From contig JANQRM010000107.1 in the NCBI GenBank assembly GCA_028284565.1, forward strand, positions 1-15,172: a DNA stretch of 15,172 nt. The letters are read 5' to 3'. Under the pieces are notes generated by a model. The model saw only the letters and a program-made list of their open reading frames with translations. It searched no databases and was not told where the DNA came from. This DNA is from Anaerolineae bacterium. GTDB taxonomy: Bacteria > Chloroflexota > Anaerolineae > Aggregatilineales > Phototrophicaceae. Positions 7,011 through 14,856 of the stretch are shown here, piece by piece; within the stretch, counting starts at the first letter, position 1, and every line of letters begins with the position of its first letter. The translations under genes were made by a program, and so were the position numbers.

Positions 7011-7801
7011 TATGTCTTGTCCTTTTTAATTATGATTTGTTTTAGAGTGGCTACAGATTGCTGGAGGGAAAGGCAGTAAAGGTTGAGGTCGTTGCTGTAA
7101 GAGATGAGGTTGAAACCCATTGCCAACCATTCTTGCGCTTGCTCCAAACTGCGAGGTTGGCAACCTAAGCTCAGTCCATATTGATTGCCTACTGTGACAA
7201 TGTGCGATAGTGCGTGGAGAAATTTGTCGGTATAAAACTGCCCGGTTATTCCAAGTGATTGACTGAGATCATTATGCCCAACCCATAAGGCATCCAGTCC
7301 GGGGGTGGATGCAATCTCGTCCAAATGATCCAGACCCTTTTGGCTTTCAATCTGAGCTATGAGCAGGGTGTTCTGATTGGAAAATGCCATAAATGCCTCT
7401 CGATCCACAGATTTGAAATCTGTGTTGGCGATCCCAATAGTGGGTCCCCGCTTGCCCAAGGGCGGATATTTCATGAGCTGAACGATAGCTTCAATCGATG
7501 AGGCTGATTTAATGTCGGGAACCATGATGCCCAGCACGCCAGCATCCATTAATCTTGTAATGAAGTGATGATCGATCTGCGGAATCCGCACTATCGGGGC
7601 AATTGTTGTGGCTTTGAACCATGCAATTATGTCAGCAACTTGTGCAATGGTGAAGGTATTGTGTTCCATGTCAACAATCACAAAATCGATGTCGGCGGTA
7701 TCCATCATGAGTGCGATGTCACGAACATTGAACACGGATAGCATATGACCAATGGGGACATTGCCATTGTCTCGAACTTGCTTGAGGCGATTGGTCTTCA
7801 T
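7010..7801 (-). CDS. HpcH/HpaI-family 2-oxo acid aldolase
   Basis: A 263-residue class II pyruvate-type aldolase, a TIM barrel with a divalent metal that reversibly splits 4-hydroxy-2-oxo acids to pyruvate (or a related oxo acid) and an aldehyde. Diagnostic residues: VIVDMEHNTF (41-50, with H47 in the position of the catalytic His), VRIPQ (71-75, R72), GIMVPDI (91-97), metal ligand E152 in IAQIES, and D178 in GHNDLS, corresponding to the family's GPxDLS. KYPPLGKRG (111-119) is the usual conserved loop. The start is supported by AAAGGACA 2 bases upstream. It lies 8 bases after the dehydrogenase gene and overlaps the next ADP-ribosylglycohydrolase-fold gene by one base. It would act as the final cleavage step of the pathway. 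The exact substrate is not predictable from sequence (keto-deoxy sugar acid or similar). Confidence 0.9.
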   Translation of the reverse strand: MKTNRLKQVRDNGNVPIGHMLSVFNVRDIALMMDTADIDFVIVDMEHNTFTIAQVADIIAWFKATTIAPIVRIPQIDHHFITRLMDAGVLGIMVPDIKSASSIEAIVQLMKYPPLGKRGPTIGIANTDFKSVDREAFMAFSNQNTLLIAQIESQKGLDHLDEIASTPGLDALWVGHNDLSQSLGITGQFYTDKFLHALSHIVTVGNQYGLSLGCQPRSLEQAQEWLAMGFNLISYSNDLNLYCLSLQQSVATLKQIIIKKDKT

Positions 7802-7809
7802 CTTGTCCT

Positions 7810-8874
7810 TTAGTGATGGGTTAGCTGTGTCCAGCGTTCATGGAAGTTCTGCAATTTGCGTTGAAATCCTTGCTTGTCGATTACACCTGTATTGATAACA
7901 TGGTTAGGTATTTTGCCCTGAAGAACTGCTAGAATATTCTCACACACACGGGTGCTGTTCCCACGATATAACTCATCTGTCCATGCCAGACTATGTGGCG
8001 ACAGAATAACATTCTCCAAGGCTGTGAACGGATGGTCAGTTGGTAAGGGCTCTTGCACAAAGACATCCAATCCTGCGCCCGCAATCTGATTCCTCTGAAG
8101 GGCGTAGAGCAAATCATCTTGATTCACGATTGCGCCACGGGCTGTATTGATGAGATAAGCCGACGCTTTCATGCGCGATAACACATCTCGGTTGATCATG
8201 CCTCGTGTCTCGTCTGTCAGGGCACAGTTGATGGCAACAAAATCGGCTTCCTGAAATAAGGTGTCAAGATCGACCAACTCTATGCCTAGTGTTATGCCTC
8301 GTTCAGGTGAGACATAGGGATCGTAAGCAAGCAACCGAGCAGGTTCAAAGGGCATGAGCAAAGAAAACATATGAGAGGCGATGTTACCCAAACCCACAGA
8401 ACCAAACACTTTATTATGAAACCCAAGCCCAGAGGCATGAGCTTTTAAGTCCCATTGTCCCGTGCGGGCGAGTCGATCATTCAGGAACAATTTTTTCCCT
8501 AGTGCTAAAAACAGCGTTATGATAGCTTCGGCAACTGGACGAGCGACGGTATTTCCAGTAGTTGTGAGTAATATGTCTGTATGTGTGCAAGCTGATACAT
8601 CCACCGTATCATACCCGGCACCCCAACGTGCGATGAGTGTCAAGCGAGTATTATTGAGCAGGGAATCCAGAGTGTAACGGGGGCGCAGGGTGATGATAGC
8701 ATCGAAGTCATTTAGAGTTTGAGCAGGAACGATTTTACCTTGTGTTCCGGTGAAGTATTCCGTGTGGATGAAGGAAATCGGTGCAAAATAGTCTTGCAAG
8801 TAAGGTTCAAGTATGCCGGATGCTTCCATCTGGAAGTCACTCGAAATACCGATACGGAATGGATCACGCTCCAT
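7810..8874 (-). CDS. D-isomer-specific 2-hydroxyacid dehydrogenase
   Basis: A 354-residue NAD-dependent oxidoreductase of the phosphoglycerate dehydrogenase-like family, interconverting a D-2-hydroxyacid and a 2-oxo acid. The Rossmann loop is GSVGLGNIA (158-166; the last Gly of GxGxxG is Ala), with D185 in LLAYDPY at the end of beta-2, favouring NAD over NADP. The catalytic triad is present: R246 (NTARGAIV), E275 (VFVQEPLP) and H294 (LSPHSLAWTD). No C-terminal ACT or other regulatory domain follows, only a basic helix. I start at the ATG at 8874; a TTG at 8889 would add five residues but has no better ribosome site. The gene lies 36 bases after the glycosidase gene and 8 before the aldolase. 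In context it probably produces the 2-oxo acid that the aldolase cleaves, but reduction is equally possible. Confidence 0.9.
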   Translation of the reverse strand: MERDPFRIGISSDFQMEASGILEPYLQDYFAPISFIHTEYFTGTQGKIVPAQTLNDFDAIITLRPRYTLDSLLNNTRLTLIARWGAGYDTVDVSACTHTDILLTTTGNTVARPVAEAIITLFLALGKKLFLNDRLARTGQWDLKAHASGLGFHNKVFGSVGLGNIASHMFSLLMPFEPARLLAYDPYVSPERGITLGIELVDLDTLFQEADFVAINCALTDETRGMINRDVLSRMKASAYLINTARGAIVNQDDLLYALQRNQIAGAGLDVFVQEPLPTDHPFTALENVILSPHSLAWTDELYRGNSTRVCENILAVLQGKIPNHVINTGVIDKQGFQRKLQNFHERWTQLTHH

Positions 8875-8910
8875 ACTATTTCCAATCAATTAGTTCTGAT
8901 AACAGAGTAT

Positions 8911-10467
8911 TCAAGAGCATAATTGAAGCACCCAATCCTGCTGATCGGGCGTTTGAAATTCAGGTTGAACAATTTCTACAAATCCGTTCGCTATGCCCGT
9001 GCGCGGATTTATCCATCGGCTCTTTCTGACGTTGTCTAAGCCTTCTGGCTTGAATGCGATTGTCCCTCCAAGTGGCGAGTAAATGATGATTTCTGAACGA
9101 TTTGCATTGGAGGCGACGGCAATAAACCATCGAACATCTTTTGAACCGGGCTGAACCGCCAGCAATTCAGGTGCAGGCAGGAGTGTCCACCACTCGAACT
9201 TCATGAAGATATATTTGAGAGCCGTCATGCTTTCTGTGCCGGGAGTTTCTAGTCCATAGTACCATGGCATTACATTATCCAGACGATGCCCCTCCGCTTC
9301 ACCCTCATCTTCACGCCATACCCAAATAGAATTATGACCAAAGGTAATACCGGCTGTAGGAGAAACCAATAAACTCCAATAGGCGGTGCGGCGAATATCA
9401 TGATCGGTGAAAAAATGCCCTGTTTCATAGGATGGATGATATTCATAATTGGGTTCTAGATTGATGATGGGATGTGGCGGTTCCGTTTGCCAATCGCTTG
9501 ATGGTGGACCAGTAGTTAACCATTGTCTGTGTTCATCAGACTCTGAGTGTCCACTTTGATAGCCGATAATATCGAACCAGCTTTCTCCACGAAACTCGGC
9601 GGGACTCCAATTTGCTCCGACAGGGTGCATGGTGACCAGCCGACGATAGGGTTGGTCGAAGACAGCTCGCCCAACCTCTTTCCATCTCTGAGATTGCCCC
9701 TTTTCATAGCGGCTATCCCCACCGAGAATCCAAGCGACTTGATAGGCTCCCCAGCGCGCCTGTTGATAGCGTGCCAGCACGATACAACCTTCTTTAGATA
9801 GCAACAGTCCGGGATCTTCTGGGAGATTTGCCCAAAGCATTACAGGACATGCTAGCATTCCATAGTGGTTGATCGCCTGCACCTTGTTATCGAGTCGTTG
9901 GAAAAAGGTCGGGTTGATCTGTATGGGATCGGTAGTAGAGAAAGCTGTGTTGCCTGTTGGATCGGTGGTACTACCTCGCCACTGGGTTGCGACAAATTGG
10001 ATGACTGTGAAGTGTTGATTCTGCCGCATTTGTAAGTAGCGATGCCAATCGTCGGGATCAGCACGTAAGACCCCATTCCATGCAGTATCCGCCAACCAGA
10101 AAAAGGGTGTACCCTCATCCTGTGTTAGGTAGCGACGATTGTCCGACAATTTCAATGCACCATGAGTATATAGTGGATTTTCTCCCTCGTAGGCAACACA
10201 GGTAAAGAGTCCGGATTGACCGTGTAAGTCCCGATTACTTGAATCACTACAGATCATCTCCCATGTCCACTCGCCAAGGCAATCAGGGCTAAATCTTACA
10301 CGCCATATATTACCACCATCCCAAAAGGCATCGACAAGTCGTGTATCTCCTTCTGGTGAGGTGAAACTGGCACTCAAGCGAATGTCATGCACTGGATGGA
10401 TATAGGTTATCTTGCTTGAGAATTGAAACTCAACAACCTGCCATTGGGAAACGATCTCACGTGTCAT
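8911..10467 (-). CDS. DUF5060-DUF4038 putative glycoside hydrolase (GH140-like), cytoplasmic
   Basis: A 518-residue protein with three regions. The first is an N-terminal DUF5060-type beta-sandwich (about 6-92, with FSPDCLGEWTWEM). The second is a DUF4038 TIM barrel related to the apiosidase family GH140 (about 100-430; FFWLADTAWNGVLR at 122-135, WILGGDSRY at 246-254, IINLEPNYEY at 334-343). The third is a C-terminal beta domain (about 435-518). D251 and E338 are my candidates for acid/base and nucleophile by motif resemblance. There is no signal peptide, so substrate must first be imported by the adjacent ABC transporter. Its ATG overlaps the stop of the upstream ADP-ribosylglycohydrolase-fold gene (ATGA), implying coupled synthesis. 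Apiosidase activity is known for one GH140 member, but this protein's substrate is unproven. Confidence 0.85.
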   Translation of the reverse strand: MTREIVSQWQVVEFQFSSKITYIHPVHDIRLSASFTSPEGDTRLVDAFWDGGNIWRVRFSPDCLGEWTWEMICSDSSNRDLHGQSGLFTCVAYEGENPLYTHGALKLSDNRRYLTQDEGTPFFWLADTAWNGVLRADPDDWHRYLQMRQNQHFTVIQFVATQWRGSTTDPTGNTAFSTTDPIQINPTFFQRLDNKVQAINHYGMLACPVMLWANLPEDPGLLLSKEGCIVLARYQQARWGAYQVAWILGGDSRYEKGQSQRWKEVGRAVFDQPYRRLVTMHPVGANWSPAEFRGESWFDIIGYQSGHSESDEHRQWLTTGPPSSDWQTEPPHPIINLEPNYEYHPSYETGHFFTDHDIRRTAYWSLLVSPTAGITFGHNSIWVWREDEGEAEGHRLDNVMPWYYGLETPGTESMTALKYIFMKFEWWTLLPAPELLAVQPGSKDVRWFIAVASNANRSEIIIYSPLGGTIAFKPEGLDNVRKSRWINPRTGIANGFVEIVQPEFQTPDQQDWVLQLCS

Positions 10468-11579
10468 CCAATTATTTCCTCAAGCAGGGTTGCTCGATCA
10501 AGCGCGACTTGTCGTTCATTACGCAAAACTTGAACAAGCCGTTCCGCCATGGAATAGAAGTTTGCTTTGGGATCGCCTTCTAATTCCTCAAAGAAATCTT
10601 CGTTGGCGGATTCTACTGTGTCAATCCATTCTTGCTGGACAGCACTGGCTCCTTCCATAGCTCCAGCAATATTCCCGACAATTGCGGCTGTCGTGTCACA
10701 ATCCCGTCCCATGCTGGCCGCTTCGATCATGCCTTGATTCACATCGCCATCGGTCAAGTGTAGTATACCTGCCACAATCGGCACAATTTCTACACTGCTT
10801 CCGCTGAAGTAGCGATCTTTATTCCAAGGTTGACGATGCGGTGGGTGGGGCCATTTCCAGTCTAACAAGGTGGCATAAAATTGCTCAGCAAACTCATCGA
10901 TACTCTTGCTATTATAAGCAAGGTCCATCCCTAGTATTAAGGAACGTCTAATTACATCGGAACTATGCCTCATCATTGCATCAATAACACTGGCTGAATT
11001 AGCCTTGGGCATAAATGCGGCTGCCACGCCAGCTGCTAGGGTGCCAGCTGCGTCCCGATCCGCATTGTCTTGATTGATAAAGGCAATGTTAAAACCATCT
11101 TGATAGGCTTGTGTTGGATTTCCAGCATTGACTATACCTATCGGAGCAATACACATCGATGCACACCCACAAGGTGGATTGCCCTTACCGGCATCCCAAG
11201 GATTCATGCCTATTTTGAGCTTGGTTATCATAATATGCTCATTGAGCCATACTCGTTCTGGATTGAACTTCTCAAGCAAGACTCCAGCAAAGTCATCGGG
11301 TGTGATGCGCCCCCCCTTGCGAACAATTGCTAAGCACATATATTGGCGCATTGTTGTGTCGTCTGTGAAGCATCCGGGTGGGGTGGTTATTCCCTGCTTA
11401 CCATAGCTATTGCCTGTGTTTCCCCGTGTACCGGGTTCCAGATCGGTGATGCGCCCACCATCATATTTGTCTCGAATTTCATTCCAATACCAGCCCTCGA
11501 CAGGCGCACCCAGTGAATCGCCAACTGCACCTGCGATTAAGCAACCATAGACTGCGTCCAATAAATCTTTTGCCATCAT
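10464..11579 (-). CDS. ADP-ribosylglycohydrolase-fold hydrolase, copy A
   Basis: A 371-residue paralogue of the copy near 6-7 kb, in the same operon. Family marks: GCLIAGAVGDSLGAPVEGW (12-30), CFTDDTTM (70-77; D73, D74), GRDCDTTAA (291-299; D293, D295) and GNIAGAMEGAS (302-312). All metal ligands appear intact. It shares family-specific blocks with copy B such as MNPW (125-128), QAYQDGF (157-163), PWNK...FSGSS (251-262) and FEELEGD (330-336), which suggests a dedicated subfamily. Two adjacent ATGs (11579, 11576) are possible. AAAGGACA precedes both, and alignment with copy B favours the second. It lies 13 bases after the permease gene, and its stop overlaps the glycosidase start. Known family members remove ADP-ribose from proteins or small molecules, but here glycoside or N-glycoside catabolism is more likely (inference). 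Confidence 0.9.
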   Translation of the reverse strand: MMAKDLLDAVYGCLIAGAVGDSLGAPVEGWYWNEIRDKYDGGRITDLEPGTRGNTGNSYGKQGITTPPGCFTDDTTMRQYMCLAIVRKGGRITPDDFAGVLLEKFNPERVWLNEHIMITKLKIGMNPWDAGKGNPPCGCASMCIAPIGIVNAGNPTQAYQDGFNIAFINQDNADRDAAGTLAAGVAAAFMPKANSASVIDAMMRHSSDVIRRSLILGMDLAYNSKSIDEFAEQFYATLLDWKWPHPPHRQPWNKDRYFSGSSVEIVPIVAGILHLTDGDVNQGMIEAASMGRDCDTTAAIVGNIAGAMEGASAVQQEWIDTVESANEDFFEELEGDPKANFYSMAERLVQVLRNERQVALDRATLLEEIIG

Positions 11580-11592
11580 ATTGTCCTTTGTA

Positions 11593-12459
11593 TTATTTCA
11601 ATGCGCCGGCAGTTACGCCTTCAATAAATTTACGTTGCAAGATGAGGTACATCAGCACAATAGGTAGAATCGTGATCACTGTCCCAGCTGATATTAAGGG
11701 TAAATCCGCACTGTATCGTCCCATAAAAAGCGGCAATGCAAGTGCGACAGGTCGTAGGGCATCTTTCTGAACGAGAACGAGGGGCATCAAATAGGCTGTC
11801 CATGTAAAGAGGAATTGGAACACTGCAAGGGTGGTTAAGCCAGGTCCTGCTAAGGGGAGCATTACGCGCCAAAAGACACCCCACTCGGTACATCCATCGA
11901 CTCGTGCAGAATCCCCCAGCTCATCTGGCAATCCTTGAAAGAATGCTCGCATTAAGAAGACACCGAAGGGTAAACCTAAAGCAATTGCCGGTATAATATA
12001 TCCCCAGCGAGTTCCCATAATGCCAATGTCACGTGCCAAATAAAACACAGGGATCATGACAGAAAGAAAAGGCAGAGTAATCCCAATAAGCATAAAGGTG
12101 AAGATGAGGTTACGTCCCGGAAAATTTAGCTTGGCAAAGGCATAACCTGCTAAACAAGAGAATAAGCATACGCCAGTCACTACTGCCGCGGCGTAAAAGA
12201 TTGTGTTTGGCAGATATGTTCTATAGCGTCCTTGATTCCATGCCGTATCATAATTTTCCCATTGGACTTCAGTTGGAAGTCCTAGTGGATTCTCTGCCAT
12301 CTCCGCTTTAGTCTTAAGTGACATTGATCCTAGCCAGAAGAATGGGATTAAGAAGATTAACAGGAAGACAATCAAGACCGTATATTGAGCAAAACGTCCT
12401 ATTATCCACGATAGCGGACGTGATCGCCTTCGATGGTTGATTTCATTTACAGTTGTCAT
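11593..12459 (-). CDS. CUT1-type sugar ABC transporter permease (MalG-like)
   Basis: A 288-residue inner-membrane permease, the second of the pair. Six hydrophobic helices are visible, beginning with YTVLIVFLLIFLIPFFWLG (26-44). The cytoplasmic EAA loop that docks the ATPase is ELGDSARVDGCTEWGVFWRV (180-199) followed by MLP. The C-terminus QRKFIEGVTAGALK is typical of MalG-like subunits. The gene lies 3 bases downstream of the first permease, with AAGGA as ribosome site inside the end of that gene. It forms the importer with the binding protein and the other permease. No ATPase gene is present in the visible operon, so a shared MsmK/MalK-type ATPase from elsewhere is presumed. Confidence 0.95.
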   Translation of the reverse strand: MTTVNEINHRRRSRPLSWIIGRFAQYTVLIVFLLIFLIPFFWLGSMSLKTKAEMAENPLGLPTEVQWENYDTAWNQGRYRTYLPNTIFYAAAVVTGVCLFSCLAGYAFAKLNFPGRNLIFTFMLIGITLPFLSVMIPVFYLARDIGIMGTRWGYIIPAIALGLPFGVFLMRAFFQGLPDELGDSARVDGCTEWGVFWRVMLPLAGPGLTTLAVFQFLFTWTAYLMPLVLVQKDALRPVALALPLFMGRYSADLPLISAGTVITILPIVLMYLILQRKFIEGVTAGALK

Positions 12460-12462
12460 GGA

Positions 12463-13389
12463 TTAATCCTTGTTGCGTTCGCGCAGGCGTATGAATCCAA
12501 CAGACATGATCAATGCTAGTGCAGATGTCACCATGATGATTGCGGAGGCATAGCCGACATTGGTATGCAAAAAGGCTTCAATGTAAGCAAACGAACCGAG
12601 TACCTCTGTTGAGTTGGCAGGTCCACCCTGTGTCATCGCCCAAACAATGTCGAAGACTTTTAAACTCCCGATCATACCCAGTGCAATTACCATTGTGATC
12701 ACATGAGAGAGTTGCGGAATGATAATGTACCAGAAACGCTGTACACCATTTGCCCCATCGACTTTGGCGGCATCAAGGAGGTCCTTGTCGACGTTTTGTA
12801 GACCCGCAAGGAAAATGACAAAGAAAAATCCAATGGAAGCCCAGATAGAGGCGACGAGAACGGCAAGCAATGCAGTATTGTGGTCACCAAGGAAGCCGTG
12901 CGTTAGGAAATCGATGCCAGTAGACTTGCCAATCTGATAAAGTAAGCCTCGGCGAGGGGCAAAAATCATTGACCAAAGTACCCCGACTATGGCGGCTCCG
13001 AGTACTTGCGGTAGGAAATAGACCGTGCGATAGATCATGAAACCACGTGGGCGGTTATACACCAATACAGCGAGTACTAAACCCAACCCAATCGCACCAA
13101 TCGACCCCACAATTATCCAAATGATATTGTGTCCGAGCGCATTCCAGAACAAGTCATCTTGAGCAAGCTGGACGTAATTATCAATCCCAACAAGGTTGAT
13201 GACTGGATCAAAACCGTTCCAGTCTGTCAAGCTAAAGTGAAAGGTTCTCAAGAACGGATATAAAACAAAGACGATATATAGCAAAACAGCAGGACATATA
13301 AACAGGTAGCCCGTACCGTACTTCCGCCAAAATTGCCGCAGTTGCGATTCGGGTGGGGCTTGAAATGTCTTCATTGTATCGACTGTCAC
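12463..13389 (-). CDS. CUT1-type sugar ABC transporter permease (MalF-like)
   Basis: A 308-residue permease with six predicted helices, the first at GYLFICPAVLLYIVFVLYPF (27-46), followed by the family's SLTDWNGF segment (53-60). The EAA loop DLLDAAKVDGANGVQRFWYI (203-222) ends with IIP. The GGPANSTEVL motif (255-264) is common in MalF/UgpA-like subunits. The start is GTG at 13389, supported by GGGAGG 5 bases upstream; an internal ATG at codon 6 is an alternative. It is separated from the binding-protein gene by 82 bases holding a strong hairpin. The substrate is a carbohydrate or glycoside by family, and the sequence does not say which. Confidence 0.95.
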   Translation of the reverse strand: MTVDTMKTFQAPPESQLRQFWRKYGTGYLFICPAVLLYIVFVLYPFLRTFHFSLTDWNGFDPVINLVGIDNYVQLAQDDLFWNALGHNIIWIIVGSIGAIGLGLVLAVLVYNRPRGFMIYRTVYFLPQVLGAAIVGVLWSMIFAPRRGLLYQIGKSTGIDFLTHGFLGDHNTALLAVLVASIWASIGFFFVIFLAGLQNVDKDLLDAAKVDGANGVQRFWYIIIPQLSHVITMVIALGMIGSLKVFDIVWAMTQGGPANSTEVLGSFAYIEAFLHTNVGYASAIIMVTSALALIMSVGFIRLRERNKD

Positions 13390-13417
13390 ATTTGCCTCCC
13401 AAGCTATTCGGAAGAAG

Positions 13418-13444
13418 TGGTAGGGGAAACTTTGTCCCCTACCA
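13418..13444. terminator. Intercistronic hairpin between binding-protein and permease genes
   Basis: TGGTAGGGGA (13418-13427) and TCCCCTACCA (13435-13444) form a perfect 10-base stem with a 7-base loop. It begins 27 bases after the binding-protein stop codon. No T-run follows on the minus strand (CTTCTTCC), so it is not a full intrinsic terminator. As in malE-malF-type operons, such a hairpin most likely stabilises the upstream mRNA or partly attenuates, giving more binding protein than permease. Confidence 0.65.
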
Positions 13445-13471
13445 TCGCATTGTAGTCAATCAAGATTCTGA

Positions 13472-14737
13472 TTAGCCTTCATCCCAGAGGCGTTGGAGGT
13501 CTTCGAGTTGTTCTTCTGGTGTCTTGATGCCTGCCATGACCGCTTGGAATCCATCGCGCATCATTTCGTTGAATGTCTGAGGTGCGACCAGATCGACGTT
13601 ATATCCCAGCTGTATATCACTTTCACCCATACCCGCAGCCTGTAATGTGTCTAATACAAAGCCTTTTAGCGATTCGAGTTCTAAGTCGCTGGTATCGACA
13701 GATATAGGTGGAATGAAACCAGCTTGTTCGATCCAGATTAAAGCGGCTTCGTCTGAGAAGAGGAAATCGAGGAATAGTGCGGCTTCATCCGGATGTTCGG
13801 TTGCTGAGGAAATGAAGAATGCTGAACCCATTCCTGTTGTGTATACTCTGGGTCCGCCCTCTTCGACTGCCATAAAGGGAACCATTTCGACATTTGTGCC
13901 GGGCATATTTTCAAGTATTTCGCCAACAACCCATGTTCCAGTCGGGAAGAGTAGAGCTTCGCCTGCGTAGAATAAGTCTTGTTGTCCTTGCCAGTCCAAA
14001 CCGTTCACATCATCCAAGAAGCATCCAGCATCGCGCATGTCGCGATCCCAGATTTCCACTGCACGGACAACATCGGGTTGTGTCCAATCGGCTTCATCAC
14101 CAAAGAGCATCTCCGTCATACGTTCGACACCCATGACATTGTGGAGGGGCATTGTGAATGAGAAGTAGGTTTGCCATCCGGGATTTTGACCGTGTGCAAA
14201 CGGCACAAAACCTGCTTCGCTCGCGGCTTGACAAAATACGAGTGTTTCTTCCAGTGTCGTGGGAACTTCAAACCCTTGTTCTTCCATGAGATCGGAATTA
14301 ACGAATACGCCCACAAATTCGTACTCTAAACCGAGTGCGGCGATTTGTTCATCAATGATGGTCCATTGTAAACCCGCGGGGAAAAAACGATCATGCCAAC
14401 CAAATTGTTCTGCGTAATCATCCAAAGCGAGCATGAGTCCACTGCGGAAGGATTCACGGGCTGGAGAAACATCGAAATAAACCACATCGGGTCCACTTCC
14501 TGATGCAAGGGCAGTGGGAGCTAGTGTTCGCAAGTCGTTGCCTGCGTACACTTCTCGCTCAATCACGATACCGGGATTCTGATCCATAAACATTTGGTAG
14601 ATGACATTCGCCGCCTCATCAGCCGGTCCACCATGCTGATCCCATACGACTAAAGTAACTGGCTCTTGAGCGATGAGACCAAAGGTGGTCATCAAAAAGA
14701 TGAGCGTAATCAGAAGCGCAAGTTTTTTATTTGGCAT
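13472..14737 (-). CDS. Extracellular solute-binding protein of a CUT1 sugar ABC importer
   Basis: A 421-residue family 1 solute-binding protein that captures the sugar outside the membrane and delivers it to the permease pair. It opens with a signal peptide (MPNKKLALLITLIFLMTTF, then GLIA before QEP), with a likely signal peptidase I site after residue 23. There is no lipobox cysteine, so it is not an obvious lipoprotein. The mature part starts VTLVVWDQHGGPADEAANV, followed by the 'FMDQNPGI' segment typical of the family (50-57). Later landmarks are GTWVVGEI and VYTTGMGSAFFISSATEHPDEAALFLDFL-type blocks (the latter split here from positions about 313-341). TAGGAG 8 bases before the ATG is the ribosome site. 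It is first in the catabolic operon behind a 152-base leader containing operator-like palindromes. Confidence 0.94.
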   Translation of the reverse strand: MPNKKLALLITLIFLMTTFGLIAQEPVTLVVWDQHGGPADEAANVIYQMFMDQNPGIVIEREVYAGNDLRTLAPTALASGSGPDVVYFDVSPARESFRSGLMLALDDYAEQFGWHDRFFPAGLQWTIIDEQIAALGLEYEFVGVFVNSDLMEEQGFEVPTTLEETLVFCQAASEAGFVPFAHGQNPGWQTYFSFTMPLHNVMGVERMTEMLFGDEADWTQPDVVRAVEIWDRDMRDAGCFLDDVNGLDWQGQQDLFYAGEALLFPTGTWVVGEILENMPGTNVEMVPFMAVEEGGPRVYTTGMGSAFFISSATEHPDEAALFLDFLFSDEAALIWIEQAGFIPPISVDTSDLELESLKGFVLDTLQAAGMGESDIQLGYNVDLVAPQTFNEMMRDGFQAVMAGIKTPEEQLEDLQRLWDEG

Positions 14738-14804
14738 TATTAAAACTCCTATGACTAAAAATCGAACAATACCTGGATATGAATCTAGCTGTTTTGTCTG
14801 AGAT

Positions 14805-14811
14805 ACCTCCT
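14805..14811 (-). other. Perfect Shine-Dalgarno with no start codon in the leader
   Basis: On the minus strand the leader carries AGGAGGT (preceded by AAAGAG), a full match to the anti-Shine-Dalgarno, about 67 bases upstream of the binding-protein ATG. No ATG, GTG or TTG follows at usable distance (ATCTCAGACAAAACAG). It could be a ribosome standby site, a lost leader peptide, or chance. Confidence 0.3.
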
Positions 14812-14815
14812 CTTT

Positions 14816-14828
14816 TTATCTAAGATAA
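14816..14828. promoter_or_regulatory. Palindrome in the operon leader, possible regulator site
   Basis: TTATCTAAGATAA is a perfect 6-base inverted repeat around one central base, between the FadR-type palindrome and the binding-protein gene. It could be the operator of the upstream LacI-family regulator, though the odd centre and lack of a central CG are atypical. It could also be a leader hairpin. Confidence 0.3.
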
Positions 14829-14856
14829 CGATGTAGACAACTTTGATATACTGAAT

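Noticed and set aside
8875..8889. Upstream TTG start for the 2-hydroxyacid dehydrogenase
   Set aside because: It adds only five residues without conservation value, and the ATG at 8874 has a GGA upstream at fair spacing.
13418..13444. Full intrinsic terminator after the binding-protein gene
   Set aside because: The stem is strong but no T-run follows in the direction of transcription, and the permeases downstream clearly belong to the same unit.
13647..13970. Plus-strand ORF of about 107 codons, and others like it at 1023-1334, 6306-6656, 4120-4452
   Set aside because: All are antisense shadows of well-identified minus-strand genes, with no plausible protein character.
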